Source: Whalleya microplaca (Eukaryota; Ascomycota; Sordariomycetes; Xylariales; Xylariaceae). From it: a DNA stretch of 64,000 nucleotides. Shown piece by piece: positions 11,901 through 23,534 of this stretch (within the stretch, counting starts at the first letter, position 1; each line of letters opens with the position of its first letter). The position numbers were made by a program, and so were the translations under genes. The stretch is taken from positions 372,001 to 436,000 of the forward strand of contig MU385737.1 of assembly GCA_022497155.1 (NCBI GenBank), in the 5' to 3' direction. The notes beneath the pieces are model-generated. The model had not been told where the DNA came from. It made no database searches and saw only the letters and a list, made by a program, of their open reading frames with translations.

Positions 11901-12231
11901 TGTAATAAGGGCTATAATTTAGGGCTTAGAAATATATTAATTTAGTAATAATTCTTTAGGCCTTTTAAAAGTGCTTGTTATTTTAAATTTTAATTTAAAT
12001 CTAAAGTTCGGCGATAGGTTTTTATAAACCTACTGCCGCAATATGTATTTTTAATACGTATTTAGTCTGTTGCCGATATAGCTGCCGTTTAGTAATTATA
12101 TTTTTTATTAAGTAGTTATATATTTTAATAGTATCGAATAATATTTAATAGCATTTAATATATATACTCGTATAGCATTCCTATATCTCGTATAGCTTCT
12201 AACAGGTTTTAGCTCTAATAGCCGTATGACA
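11901..12231 (-). mobile_element. Second solo LTR copy, RIP-decayed
   Basis: About 331 bp from TGTAATAAGGGC to AGCCGTATGACA. It matches the reverse complement of 8982..9311 along its whole length, including both termini. Where the copies differ, this one nearly always has T for C or A for G, leaving it strongly AT-rich. It is flanked by TAAAA (11896-11900) and TAAAG (12232-12236), which look like a target duplication with one G-to-A change. The pattern fits RIP of repeated DNA. No internal element sequence remains. Confidence 0.88.
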
Positions 12232-12608
12232 TAAAGATTCGTTTAACTGTATTACTTGACCTCTTATGGATTTTACGGTGGAAGGTAACAGCAGTATACT
12301 ATATAATACTTCAAGTCGATTACAGGCCACTTGTACGATGATTTCATTTATGTTATCCGGGATGAAACAGCGGCGCGGAGAATGTTTAGACATGAAGAAT
12401 CGATGTTAACGTTGCCCTTACAAATAATTCGTGGGTATGAATATTCTATCGGCTGCTAAACCGCGGAGGGGTTTCGTTTATAAAAAGTTTTTTTCAACTC
12501 ATGGCTTCTAATTTTTTTTTTAAAAAAATCCCAGCAGAACTATACTATACAGTACACATGCTTCGAACTAGATTTTAGTCAGACTTTACCATATTACCAA
12601 TATCAGCC
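12232..12608. other. AT-rich intergenic, upstream of the carboxypeptidase gene
   Basis: Contains homopolymer T/A runs near 12480-12530. It is presumably the promoter region of the following gene; no specific element can be named. Confidence 0.5.
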
Positions 12609-14532
12609 ATGCATATGTGGCTTTGCATCGCCCTACCATTGTTTGGCATACTTGGTTCAGCACAGGATACGGCAAAATGTGATCGTACACCAATTCATTC
12701 AACGGTCATTCATGGCGTTAACATAACTTGTGGCGAAGTTCCCGTAAGGCAATTCCCTAATAGCTACCTTAACACCATCTTTATTGCTCTCCTTTCTTGA
12801 TTCGAATACTAAGATGTCTATTTCTCCCTAGGCTAAGATATGCGGAAACGCCACCTCGTACTCTGGCTACGTGAGCTTTCCACCAAATTCAATGATAGAT
12901 ACTACGCATGACTATCCTATCAACACATTTTTCTGGTACTTCGAATCACAAAATGACCCCGAACACTCTCCTTTGGTTATTTGGATGAATGGCGGCCCTG
13001 GTTCATCATCTATGGTTGGAGTTTTCACAGAAAATGGACCGTGCTACTTCGACCACACTACCAATCCAGAACTAAGCGATTGGCCCTGGAATAAAGACTA
13101 TAACGTTCTTTATATCGACCAGCCAGTCCAATCTGGCTTCAGCTACGACATTCCCACTCCAGGTCTTCTAGATATAGAGACTGGCAATATTATCCCGAAC
13201 TCCAGCGAAGTAAATACTACAACAATTCCCGGCATATTCAGTAGTCAGAATGTCAACAATACGGCAAATACGACAGAAAATGCCGCTGTGCACTTCTGGA
13301 ACTTTCTGCAGGTGTGGTCTAAGGACTTTCCGAAATACCACTCCGAAGACAACTCAGTGAGTATTTGGACAGAATCATATGGCGGTCGGTATGGGCCGAG
13401 TTTCGCCACGTTCATTCACGATAAAAATTCCCAAATACAACACGGTTCGCTGTCTGGATTAATCAATATCAACCTCACATCGCTCGGCATTGTCAATGGA
13501 TGCGTGGATCTTCTCGTTCAAGTAACATCTGCCCCGGAGTTTGCCTATGATAGGAATGCTTATAATATTCATGGCATCACCAAGAACAATTTCTCAGACG
13601 CGCTTATAGCACATCACCGGAAAGGAAGTTGCAGGGATCGAATCCTCGAATGCCTACACCTTGGAAAAACATTAGACCCCGAAATGTACGGTGGCGTGGC
13701 CGAGGTTAACCAGGCGTGCAAGGACGCGAGTGATATCTGCCAAAATGAGGTAGAGGGACCTTATATATTCCGTAAGCAGTGGGCATTTTACGACATTGCC
13801 CATTGTTACTTAGATCCTATCCCCGCAAACGAGTTTTTGTATTACCTAGCCGACAAACAGGTACGCGATGCATTGGGCGTGCCGGTAAACTATACAGACA
13901 TCTCCAATACTGTCGTCGCAGCCTTCAACTCAACCGGCGATTATGCAAGAAGAAACCCGCGCGGCTATCTTGAGGACATCGCCCTTCTACTCGACTCCAA
14001 AATTCAAGTGACGATGGTACATGGAGATCGTGACTACGCTTGCAACTGGATTGGCGGCGAACGAGTAAGCTTGGCTGTAGACTACTCGCACAGCGACAAG
14101 TTTCGTCTTGCAGGGTACGCCAACATCACCATAGACGGTGCCGACCCAGTAGGCCAGGTACGCCAGCACGGGCGGTTCTCTTTCGCTCGTGTTTTTCAGT
14201 CTGGTCACATGGTTCCTACTTATCAACCTAAGGCTGCTTACAACATCTTGCACCGGGCCATGCAAGGAAAAGATATTGCCACAGGAAGCATCGACGCAAC
14301 TGACAACTACTCGACCGACGGCTCTTTTGTCTCCAACGTTACCCTTAAGGCTCCTTCATCTCCTGCGATAACATGCTACCTAAGAGGTATGCCTTCAACC
14401 TGTGCAGATAACCAAATCAAAGCAATCAGGGAAGGGAATGCTAAAATAGAGGGTGGCATCATTACCCAGCCTTCTCCTTCGCCAGACCCGTGTCCAAAGA
14501 TAGTGAAGGCCTGGGATATAGGCGAGTTGTGA
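12609..14532 (+). CDS. Secreted serine carboxypeptidase (peptidase S10)
   Basis: Exons 12609..12743 and 12832..14532, 88-nt intron, 611 aa. A short hydrophobic signal peptide (about residues 1-18) is followed by an S10 domain. The oxyanion/substrate motif [10 protein letters not shown] is present. Catalytic Ser227 is in TESYGG, Asp446 in [10 protein letters not shown] and His504 in QSGHMVP, so the triad is complete. Many N-x-S/T sites suggest glycosylation. Such enzymes remove C-terminal residues from peptides outside the cell or in vacuoles. The start is the first ATG before the signal sequence, and the intron joins EVP to [13 protein letters not shown], which matches the family N-terminus. 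Intact. Confidence 0.95.
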
Positions 14533-15959
14533 TTAGTTGCTGGTCTACATGTCTACGGCCCTGGTGTCTAGGAGCTAGGAGACACCCACGTATACTCGCA
14601 AATCAGAAACGAGACATGTGCGCCTAAGGGTGAGCTAGTTGTTGATCTGTTCGGAATCGAGAAAAATTACTTTTATTAGCTTTGCTAGGGGTCTAATGGC
14701 TATAAGTGAGGATTGTAATTTGATGTGAAATGGTTGGCTAGTCATATTACCACTTTGTTCACTCTCTTAATTGATTGGAAGTTTAAGCTACCCATTTGCC
14801 GTCGGTTGGAAACGTTTGAAATGGAGCTGTTTGTTACGGACCTCTGGTACGGTGATCCATAGCTCAAAAGCTGCATAAATGCTTCGGGTTTATGCAAGGC
14901 GGCCGTTTCACTGCGCTGTGCCCCGGCATAAAGCGGCGACGCTCCGGTTCGCAGCTGAGCTGACCAGGGCCCGTCGATGGTAAAACTCATATATGGAGTT
15001 ATAGACTGAGGTCTCAGGCATTTATCATCGTCTACTATAGCATTATTAGGAACATGCAGAATATAATAGTCCACTTGGTCAATCGTATTGAGATTGCACT
15101 CGCCGCATCCCGGCATAAAGGCGTAGGAGAGAATGGTGCTGTGGCTTGGCTCACCCAAATGGATAAACAACGTCTCATCTTCTCATTCCTTAACCTGTAG
15201 TCTTGATGAATGTCTAAACTTTCAAGCATTCGAATGAAAGCTAGGTATAATGAACCCTTACCTAACAGTGATATTAAAAGACCGTCGTTGGCGCCTAAAA
15301 GTGGCTGTACCTACATTAGTTACGCTAGATGTCCGCACAAGCCGCTTGCTAGGTCGTTTCCTATGGCAAAATGAAGGTGCACGACCTGACAACCAGCTCA
15401 CCGCCCTAAGGGCTATCCACCAACTATTTAGGACTAGATCTAGCAATGCGAGATCGGGTTTGTCTCCATCTTCCACGTACTGTAGACATACAATTGGTGC
15501 CCATACTAGAGCCCTACCTCTCACTATAGCAGCTCAGCCATGGCTACAGTCAGCTTATGCCCCGCCTCATTTTGCCAAGCTGTGCCTAAGAAGAGTCAAT
15601 TTAATAGCGGAAAGTTATGGTATGATCTATTGGTTATATGGTGCTGAAGCTGAACACGACTTGCATGATAGTGATACTGAGGACGAGTCGGTGAATGTTA
15701 TACGAACGGCGCAGACATAGCCTCTGGTAAAAATGGTGATACTTTGTTGCTATTTTGAATCATGACATTTCTAATGAAGCGGCCTACTGATTCATGGGAG
15801 GATGACTAGAAGAAAATGGATATAAAATCTCTCTCGAGCCTCTGGCTCTCAGTTGAGGTTTCACTCGATAACATCAAACCACATCTGAATTACAACATTC
15901 GATAGCAACTTTTCTACGAATCCACTAAGACTCAAGTTTCTGAGAAAATTACAAGCTCA
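14533..15959. other. Intergenic with unrecognised open frames
   Basis: Two frames over 140 codons are present (minus 15170..14742, plus 15250..15720). Neither has a recognisable domain, signal peptide or introns. Confidence 0.4.
15250..15720 (+). CDS. Hypothetical open frame, 156 aa
   Basis: ATG-started frame with an Arg/Leu-rich N-terminal half and an acidic C-terminus (HDLHDSDTEDES). No family is recognised. The uneven composition and lack of neighbours in a pathway make it uncertain; it may be random or a transposon-derived fragment. Confidence 0.15.
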   Translation: MNPYLTVILKDRRWRLKVAVPTLVTLDVRTSRLLGRFLWQNEGARPDNQLTALRAIHQLFRTRSSNARSGLSPSSTYCRHTIGAHTRALPLTIAAQPWLQSAYAPPHFAKLCLRRVNLIAESYGMIYWLYGAEAEHDLHDSDTEDESVNVIRTAQT

Positions 15960-16307
15960 ATGAAGTTCCAAGTCGTCTCCGTTCTGCTTGGCCTCCTCGC
16001 AAGCCAGTCCATTGCTTGCACGCCAGGTGAATTAACCTGCGGTTAGTGAAGGAAATCCATACTCTGTTCTCTATCCTGAACGAAAGCTAACATAATCCCT
16101 ACTAGCACGACCCGGCGGCGTAAGTCATCATCTACATGAGCTTGTCAGGTTATTTTCTTGAGCATTTGAATTAACAAAATGAATGTGTAGTCAGGACCCA
16201 GGCAATACATCGGCACTTGTCAGTCTAATGGATCAACATTCACATACACAAAATGCCCCGGTAATCAATACTGTGTCCGTGGCAGTCAGGGCGTCGCCTG
16301 TGTCTAG
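15960..16307 (+). CDS. Small secreted cysteine-rich protein, 70 aa
   Basis: Three exons (15960..16041, 16106..16119, 16191..16307), the middle one only 14 nt. All junctions are GT-AG and keep the frame. A 19-residue signal peptide (MKFQVVSVLLGLLASQSIA) precedes a ~51-residue mature chain with six cysteines, suggesting three disulfides. Gly, Ser and Thr are frequent and there is no other domain. This is the profile of fungal effector-like or antimicrobial small secreted proteins; the actual role is unknown. Too short to be predicted as a single open frame. Confidence 0.8.
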
Positions 16308-19000
16308 TACATGAAGGTGTAGGGCTCGTCGTGGGCATATTTGAGATTCGGAGATTATGACAGCAATTGGGCTCGCATGGTAGTGGAGTTATACCAGTCT
16401 TACGTACAGAGTACAAGCTATGGAGGTGGCGCCAATTTCTCTGGAACATATAGTCAATTTCTAATGGCCAAATGCATATATTTATTCGGATCTCTTGTCA
16501 GGCACCTTTCTCCATATGTTTTCCAATCAGAGATTCTAGGTTCTGGATGATCAGCACGCAGCTCGATTGGTTGGCATCGCGTAGGGGTTGTACCAGGCTG
16601 GCAGGCTGTACCAGGATTCCGACTCTTGGACCGGCTGTCAGTCGGGCCAAGCAACGTAGCCGAGTTAATATGTACGGATAATTGCAACATCTATCAGCAC
16701 TAGTATATGTAATCCGTAGATCTCGCACTGCTGGCTCAACTAATGTTTACCACATAACGTAGGATCGTCGATACGTTGTTCGGACATAGGGCTGCACTAT
16801 TCGTATGCAGGTACTTATTAGGTAACTGTTGACCAGGGTTAGCAGGTAAGGTTGTCCCCGGGAGACGTAACCGGGATCCACCGTCACTGGCCCTGGCAGC
16901 CCTGGTTAATGGGCAGTGACAATCCGTACCTCACTTGTGGCTAAGCTAATAAAGCGAGTTTAGTTTGATAGAATGTGCCTCCAAAATGTTCAATACTTGA
17001 ATAGTCGTACGTGTATGAATCTGATATGGGATATCCATATAAGTTATCCGAAATTTCCCCTGAATTTGGACTCTAACAGGACACAGGACGCATGCTCAAC
17101 AACGACCTTTGATGACTAACCGACACTTAATATAGGGATTGGAATTGTGTTCTTCGAACCCAGTTTCTTTCATGAACCACGGCCAACGGCTATTGACTTC
17201 AGTTTGTGATCTAATTTTGTGCCATGCCCGCAGTCCTAGGTACCCGTGGTTGAGGCAAAAGGTGTACGCAGTTTTAAAGCTATTTTCCCTTGCATGAGCT
17301 GTCTACTGTAAGGGTACTAATTATGCCTAGTTGCAAATACCGTCAAGTCAAGTCAAGCCCAAAATAGATTGACTTTACTTGACTTGATGGCGACGCTGCT
17401 CCCAAGAAATGTCGGCCTTGCGAGTGACAGTCAAGATCCCATACATTGTACGCAGGACTGTCGCGTAGGCTTATTGTTTCCTCCTGACATATTGTGAACT
17501 AGGCATTCTATGTATACGTTTTTAACCTGTTCTGGAGGCTTATCCGGCTGGTCCTGTCTTCTGCTTATTATTCTACGACATTGCGGCTTAGTAATAGACC
17601 GAGATTCGCGGATTGAACATGAGACGAAATTGCCAGAATCCGAGGAATTTGGAGCAACGCCCATGGGAATAATCGCCTTATCGATCTGTATTAGTTGACA
17701 ATAATATGAATATTTATCGTTGAAGTTGATATTGGAAGGGAAAAATCATTTTATACAGGGTTATACCAAGAGGTATCTGAAAAGATTTCCCCTCTTTTAA
17801 AACATAACTATGCAGTAGATATATAACAAGAGTAACAGATGCGATTATACATAGTGTATCCTAAACCTAATATACATCTTTAACTTATCTTTATATGGAA
17901 GAGCGTAACCATTGGTTCTAAGAACTTATGGTATTTATGTTGCAAAAGTGATGGCGCAATCACATGTTAGTAAGAGGACCTTATATACTCTGGGGCAATT
18001 GACTGGATAGCACTTCTAACGCCGCTCAAGAGAATAAATATCTTCCAGTGAATATATCCGAATTTTGGAGACATCCTGGCCCACGAAAGCTATAAAGGTA
18101 GACAACTATGGTTCTCATTTCTCATTGACATAGAAGACTTCCTGAGGGCATTGCAGCTCTTACAGACTTGTTAGTCACAAAGGTCGCTAGCTGCGGGAGC
18201 AGTCCCTAAGGGAATGCGCTGGATTACTCGAGTGATGAACATAGAAAGCCTCATCGGCTACCTAGGTATTGTAAGAATTTGCTGAGTGAAATGGCGTATC
18301 GTACTAGTTGAAGTGTTACACAAGGGACATGTGGCCCTAACACGATTGTGGCTGCTCACAGCTACACTGTTGGGGCGCGCGAAAAACCGGCTTCAAGCTG
18401 TAGCTTTGTCTTACGCATTGTTTTGCTTTTGGAGCTGTAGAGAGTTGCAAAGCACTGGCTGTACCAAATTCAGTGAGGCGCGGCAAATGAAAGGTATTTA
18501 GTTCTTGATTAGATTTCCATCTGAGCCAGGGTTTTGTCTGGATTCTATGTGACTCGGAGTTGATTGACTGCCCCGATTAGATCCTGTATCAATACGAAGA
18601 GTTGCTAGGTGTCTATCTTTTTATTTGCGCTTCTTTATATGGGAGGCATCTGATTTCTCCTTAACCTATGCCTAGGTTACCTAGAAGTTCGGTGTCATAG
18701 TTGATGAGATAGGAGCGATAGCAGGGGTAACTGATAAGTATCTACAAACACATTAGGTGTAAGCCAGTAAGAATAGCCTGTGCATGAGTCGACAATTTCG
18801 CGTAATTCATGTAGCGTTGTCTTCTCGCCATATCTTAGCGTGTCTTACTCGTCTAGCTGAAAACCGACAGACATCGGGCGATTTCACTAATTTGTCTTTT
18901 CTTTGGCACTTCCTTTGTTTTGTGTTTGATATATCTCTACAGCAAAACACTTGCTTCCGTTCATTTTGAGTCGCCTGTTCTTGTCACTCGTTTGATCATA
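16308..19000. other. Long intergenic stretch, no gene seen
   Basis: 2.7 kb with only short frames lacking domain or codon-use support. Contains an inverted repeat at 17343-17387 and, at 16885-16925, a stretch with CACTGG...CAGTGA half-palindromes. Confidence 0.55.
17343..17387. repeat. Inverted repeat of TCAAG/CTTGA words
   Basis: TCAAGTCAAGT (17343-17353) faces ACTTGACTTGA (17377-17387), 11-bp perfect arms around a 23-nt spacer that itself holds a weaker inner pair (AGTCAA / TTGACT). It may be a transposon terminus or a protein-binding palindrome. Confidence 0.5.
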
Positions 19001-19712
19001 ATGTCCAAGGCACTCCTTTTCATTTCCGCCATGGCGCGCACGATCATGGGCCAGACGACTGCAGTCAGCAGTCTCTTCCTTCCGGGCTTTGAAGGCTCGT
19101 CCTTTGTTGGATCCGTCATAACAGCCAACCCGACAATGACTCAATATTTGGTCCAATGCGCCCCGGGAGTGGACTCGTCGGATTGTGGTGCCGGGCCTGG
19201 AGTCAGCGTCACGATGCAGTCCGGAACGTATGCTTTGGGCCTCACAATGCCCCCAGGCTTGTAAGCGCGTAATCTGAACGTTGGCCTTGCTGCGCATACT
19301 TACCATACTTTCCAGCACGATGAGTGAGGGCTGCGTCATTAATCAGGACACGGCCACCTGCACTACAAGCATCGCCGGTTCTGAGGCCAATGACCCAGGT
19401 GTTTCGACAACGACTTTGACGGGAATCACATCAGAAGACTTCTTCATGCCTGTCACCATTACAGCAAATAGTTTTGCGGCCGTACCCGCTACGACATCTG
19501 CAGCCGCCAGTGAATCGACCGGATCGACTGAATCGACCGCTAGCTCGGCCCGCTCTGGCGATACTTCCTCTGTAGCGCCAACGCCGGCGGGAACTGAGTC
19601 AAGCTCCTCGACTAAGACTACTGGCGCTAGTACTGGCGGCGCACCATATGTCACTGGCAACGCCATTATGGCAGGTGCCATAGCGATTATGGGTGGTGCT
19701 TTGGCGCTGTAA
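19001..19712 (+). CDS. Secreted Ser/Thr-rich, probably GPI-anchored surface protein
   Basis: Exons 19001..19260 and 19316..19712 with a 55-nt intron; 218 aa. The N-terminus is hydrophobic with a likely cleavage near IMGQ. A ~110-residue region with four cysteines follows, the intron falling just before FTMSEGC, then a Ser/Thr/Ala-rich stretch (about 145-200). The end is a hydrophobic tail (AIMAGAIAIMGGALAL) preceded by small residues, the layout of a fungal GPI-anchored cell-wall protein. Specific function unknown. Confidence 0.82.
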
Positions 19713-20066
19713 TAGGTTGTTGGAATGTGGTTGGCGAGGGGGTAGGTCGTAGAGGAAAGTTAGAAAGAATTTATTAGAAGTTAATCAAAATCATTATAGA
19801 TGTGATTGGAGCTTCGCGACAATGGCTTTAAGAACGCACCCAATTCTCCCTTTGTATTGGGCTATTGAATTTCTAGGGCATATGCTCTTCGTTGGCTTAT
19901 GTTGGCTTGAGTCACGTCATCGATTTCGTCGGCTTTAGCTATGATAATGAGCATTCCCTCATTGCGCAACTCTTTCACCCACATATATAACCTTTCTTCT
20001 ACGCAATATATCATAAGAGCATCCCAGCAAGTTAGATAGTATCTTTGATCAACATAGGCTGTAAGA

Positions 20067-20996
20067 ATGTTTACCACTCGAGACTTGACTCCCTTGCCGA
20101 CAATAGCACAGCTTTCAAGTTATGTCCAGTCTATATTCCCATTTCGAAATGAGGATACACCATTCATATATCATACTCCCCGCTTAAACAGACTCAACTG
20201 TCGTAACAGACCAGCCCCTCATGTAATACTGAGCATCACTCCAACCCCTGGCTTTTACACTGCCCTTTCAACCTCAGCTGCGCCCACACCATTAGCATTC
20301 CTGCATCGGCCGTGGGCCCTTGACCGGAGACGGCTTCCTCGTCACGCAACTGTTTTATCCTGCCATAAAGGCTTTGACGAGGTGCTTACTGTGGGCAACA
20401 ATGCTGCGCTAGCTTCAACTTTGGGCATGGATCTGGGGCATAGTACAACTATCCAAGGCTACAAGGGCGATCCAGATCGTACAATCGGAATCATTGGGCC
20501 AGTGTCGATGTCTTCCAGGAAAGACATGTTGGAACTGATCAAGGGCGAATTTACTTCCATTGAAGCTTCATTTGGCTTTGAAGATAACAGCAACGGCAAG
20601 CCCAGAGACAACGTTCACCAGGATGTAAGCGTTTTGGCCATCATGAACTCGTTTCACGTCGACGACGTTAAGAGAGTAGCTACGCTTGCATTTGATTTGG
20701 GTCTCTTGCCTTCCGCAGAGCGATGCGAGGGGATATTATATTTGACTGGCGACGTACGAGACCAAGGCATGCATGCTGCAGTGCAAAGGCAAATGCCAGT
20801 CGTTTGCGTCGGCCACCGGGCTTGCGAGGAATGGGGAATCAGGTACTTGGCTAATTTTCTAGGAGAAACCTGGCCATCTATACATGTTGATGCTATCTTA
20901 GAGGACGAGAATGCTGGTATCGAGGATCAGGCAGGACTTCTAGAACCTCTTCACCAGCTGAATCCTCATTATGAGGAAATAAAGTCGGGGAGTTAA
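20067..20996 (+). CDS. NIF3-like protein (DUF34/YbgI family)
   Basis: Single exon, 309 aa. Segments such as LHRPWALDRRRLPRHATVL and CHKGFDEVLTVGNN, and the late GHRACEEWGIRYLA, match fungal members of the NGG1-interacting factor 3 family. NIF3/YbgI proteins are metal-binding toroids whose biochemical role is unsettled. The His/Asp-containing HRPW...D segment and the late GHRACEEWG are candidate metal sites. The gene sits between unrelated secreted proteins and no operon-like relation is implied. Confidence 0.82.
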   Translation: MFTTRDLTPLPTIAQLSSYVQSIFPFRNEDTPFIYHTPRLNRLNCRNRPAPHVILSITPTPGFYTALSTSAAPTPLAFLHRPWALDRRRLPRHATVLSCHKGFDEVLTVGNNAALASTLGMDLGHSTTIQGYKGDPDRTIGIIGPVSMSSRKDMLELIKGEFTSIEASFGFEDNSNGKPRDNVHQDVSVLAIMNSFHVDDVKRVATLAFDLGLLPSAERCEGILYLTGDVRDQGMHAAVQRQMPVVCVGHRACEEWGIRYLANFLGETWPSIHVDAILEDENAGIEDQAGLLEPLHQLNPHYEEIKSGS

Positions 20997-21617
20997 TATA
21001 TCGGCATTATTCTAAAAAGTCGACCAGGAGCACTATCAGAGAAAGACAATCATAGTGTGGCTATATTACGAAATGGGTGACAGTTGTACGATGATATAAC
21101 CATGTATCAATGAGGCTATCCTAGGTAGCTTCTTGGAGCGAATATTTGCGCAGCGCCGGCGAGTACGTGCATGTGGCCATATACGAACACTGATCTTTAT
21201 CAATGCAACGTATATAACCATTTTTATTTTGGGGAAACTTGGTTCGGAGAACCGCTAGCCGAACGTGTCTTATTTCTCCAGGTTCTTTGTGGGGTTATGT
21301 TACCTACCTTGGAACCCGTGAACGATGCGGGGATGGCTACATACATATTTACAACCTACGGCGCTATATGCCGACTAGTGGGATATCTGTCGCCGATGGA
21401 CTGTTACTGGCCGTCCTATAACACCCGGGGTCTCGGACTTACCATTGTGTTATGATTGGTGAGGCTATAAGCTTGCTTATACGGTAAAGCTTATACGGGA
21501 GTTTGGTGATATAGGGTTCCAAAGAGCTCTACTTAGTACTGTAATTATATCAACCCTCCAACACCATCACATACAGCATATTGGCTTGAGGCTTTGCGGA
21601 TAGTCTACCGCAGCACC
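20997..21617. other. Intergenic, promoter side of the GH127 gene
   Basis: No supported gene. A plus-strand frame at 21171-21455 lacks domain features and I leave it out. Confidence 0.5.
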
Positions 21618-23534
21618 ATGTTGTCGATACTAACCGGACGTCATAGGCTATCAACGGCTTTCACGACCGTTCTAATACTTATTGGCAGTTTTCTGCAGGA
21701 TGTTACTCAGGTTGCTGCGCAGGCCATACCGCCAGACCGACAGGAGACTGGCGTCTCAGCCTACTTGTTTGACTTGAGTGAAGTTCAACTCACTGATAGT
21801 CGCTGGTTTGACAATCAAAATCGTACGCTCACGTACCTCAAGTCAGTAGACGTTGAAAGATTGCTTTACAACTTTCGGTCAAATCACAACTTGTCTACGA
21901 ATGGCGCTGCAGCCTGTGGTGGATGGGACGACCCGACCTTTCCGTTCCGTACGCATATGCAAGGGCATATCCTCACAGCTTGGGCTCAGTGCTGGGCGAC
22001 GCTCCAGGATGACATATGCCGCACCCGCGCCATGTACTTCGTAGCTGAGCTCGCTAAATCTCAAGCGAATAATGGCAACGCTGGTTTCGCGCCGGGTTAC
22101 CTGTGTGGCTTTCCAGAATCAGACTTTACTGCGTTGGAGTCTGGAAAGCTTACCAATGACAATGTTCCATACTATGTTATACACAAGACACTGGCTGGTT
22201 TGCTGGATGTGTGGCGTCATATTGGGGACACTACTGCGAAGGAGGTCTTACTGTCTTTGGCTGACTGGGTTGACACGCGGACGAGCAAGCTGAGTAGCAG
22301 TCAAATGCAAAGCGTGCTGGATACTGAGTTTGGTGGGATGAACGATGTGTTGGCAGAGATATACTACTGGACTGGGGATGAAAGGTGGTTAGCCACTGCC
22401 CAGAGATTTGATCATGCTGCAGTATTTGATCCGCTGGCCTCTGACCAGGATCAACTCAGCGGTTTACACGCGAACACTCAGGTCCCGAAATGGATCGGCG
22501 CCATTCGCGAGTATAAGCAGACTGGAACTACGCGATACCTTGACATTGCCAAGAACGCTTGGAACATAACTGTCAATGACCATTCGTATGCTATTGGTGG
22601 TAACAGTCAAGCTGAGCACTTTCGCGACGCTGATGCTATCGCCGAGTACCTTACCAGCGATACATGCGAGGCCTGCAACACCTACAATATGTTGAAATTG
22701 ACCCGAGAGCTATGGACAATAGATCCAAATACGAAGTACTTTGACTACTACGAGCGTGCCTTGTTGAACCATCTTCTAGGCCAGCAGGACTCTCATAGTA
22801 GTCATGGACATATAACCTACTTTACGCCATTGAATCCAGGCGGACGCCGTGGGGTTGGCCCTGCGTGGGGCGGCGGAACTTGGTCGACAGATTACAACTC
22901 ATTCTGGTGTTGTCAAGGTACTGGAGTCGAGACCAACACCAAGTTTATGGACTCGATCTATTGTTACGACAATTCATCCCTCTACGTGAATCTGTTTACA
23001 CCATCAAAGCTGAACTGGTCTCAACGTAAAGTTACGGTCACCCAAACTACCAACTTTCCGGTTGGAGATACGACGACGTTGACCATAGTCGGCAGCAGTA
23101 GTTGGGATATGAAGATTCGCATTCCAGAATGGACATCAGGAGCTACGATTTCAATCAATGGTCAGCAACAGTCTATCGATACTACACCAGGTTCCTATGC
23201 CACTATCTCACGCTCCTGGAACTCGGGCGATACGGTCACAGTAAAAGTGCCAATGAGCCTAAGGCTTCTCCCCGCAAACGATAACCAGACCCTCGCGGCG
23301 GTAGCATATGGGCCTACTATCCTATCAGGAAACTATGGTGACACTTCACTCAGCTCGGCTCCAGCCCTAGTTGTGAGCTCACTGGTCCGCAGTAGCCCTT
23401 CTAGCTTGGACTTCACAGCTACTGCCGACGATCAGACAGTAAACATCGGTCCTTTTTATGATGCTCATGGCTTCAACTACGTGGTATACTGGTCAGTCCT
23501 TGGCTCTTTACCAATGGCTACTACGGGAGTATAA
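21618..23534 (+). CDS. Secreted GH127 beta-L-arabinofuranosidase
   Basis: Intronless, 638 aa, with an N-terminal signal/anchor segment (residues ~15-35). The catalytic (alpha/alpha)6 domain is complete. In the bacterial family prototype the zinc ligands and nucleophile are Glu-x-Cys and an adjacent Cys-Cys pair. Here Glu351-Ala-Cys353 (TCEACNTYNM) and Cys431-Cys432 (FWCCQGTG) occupy these places, with Glu333 (QAEHF) as probable general acid/base. The enzyme would release L-arabinofuranose from plant arabinans or glycoproteins. The 3' end is duplicated as a fragment at about 27071. I start at the ATG; upstream in-frame codons lack an ATG. Confidence 0.93.
   Translation: MLSILTGRHRLSTAFTTVLILIGSFLQDVTQVAAQAIPPDRQETGVSAYLFDLSEVQLTDSRWFDNQNRTLTYLKSVDVERLLYNFRSNHNLSTNGAAACGGWDDPTFPFRTHMQGHILTAWAQCWATLQDDICRTRAMYFVAELAKSQANNGNAGFAPGYLCGFPESDFTALESGKLTNDNVPYYVIHKTLAGLLDVWRHIGDTTAKEVLLSLADWVDTRTSKLSSSQMQSVLDTEFGGMNDVLAEIYYWTGDERWLATAQRFDHAAVFDPLASDQDQLSGLHANTQVPKWIGAIREYKQTGTTRYLDIAKNAWNITVNDHSYAIGGNSQAEHFRDADAIAEYLTSDTCEACNTYNMLKLTRELWTIDPNTKYFDYYERALLNHLLGQQDSHSSHGHITYFTPLNPGGRRGVGPAWGGGTWSTDYNSFWCCQGTGVETNTKFMDSIYCYDNSSLYVNLFTPSKLNWSQRKVTVTQTTNFPVGDTTTLTIVGSSSWDMKIRIPEWTSGATISINGQQQSIDTTPGSYATISRSWNSGDTVTVKVPMSLRLLPANDNQTLAAVAYGPTILSGNYGDTSLSSAPALVVSSLVRSSPSSLDFTATADDQTVNIGPFYDAHGFNYVVYWSVLGSLPMATTGV
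23401..23534. repeat. Source copy of duplicated GH127 3' end
   Basis: The last ~130 bp of the GH127 gene are repeated, diverged, at 27071..27200. Confidence 0.85.

Noticed and set aside
21171..21455. 94-codon frame upstream of GH127
   Set aside because: No domain, signal peptide or conserved features; probably untranslated promoter DNA.
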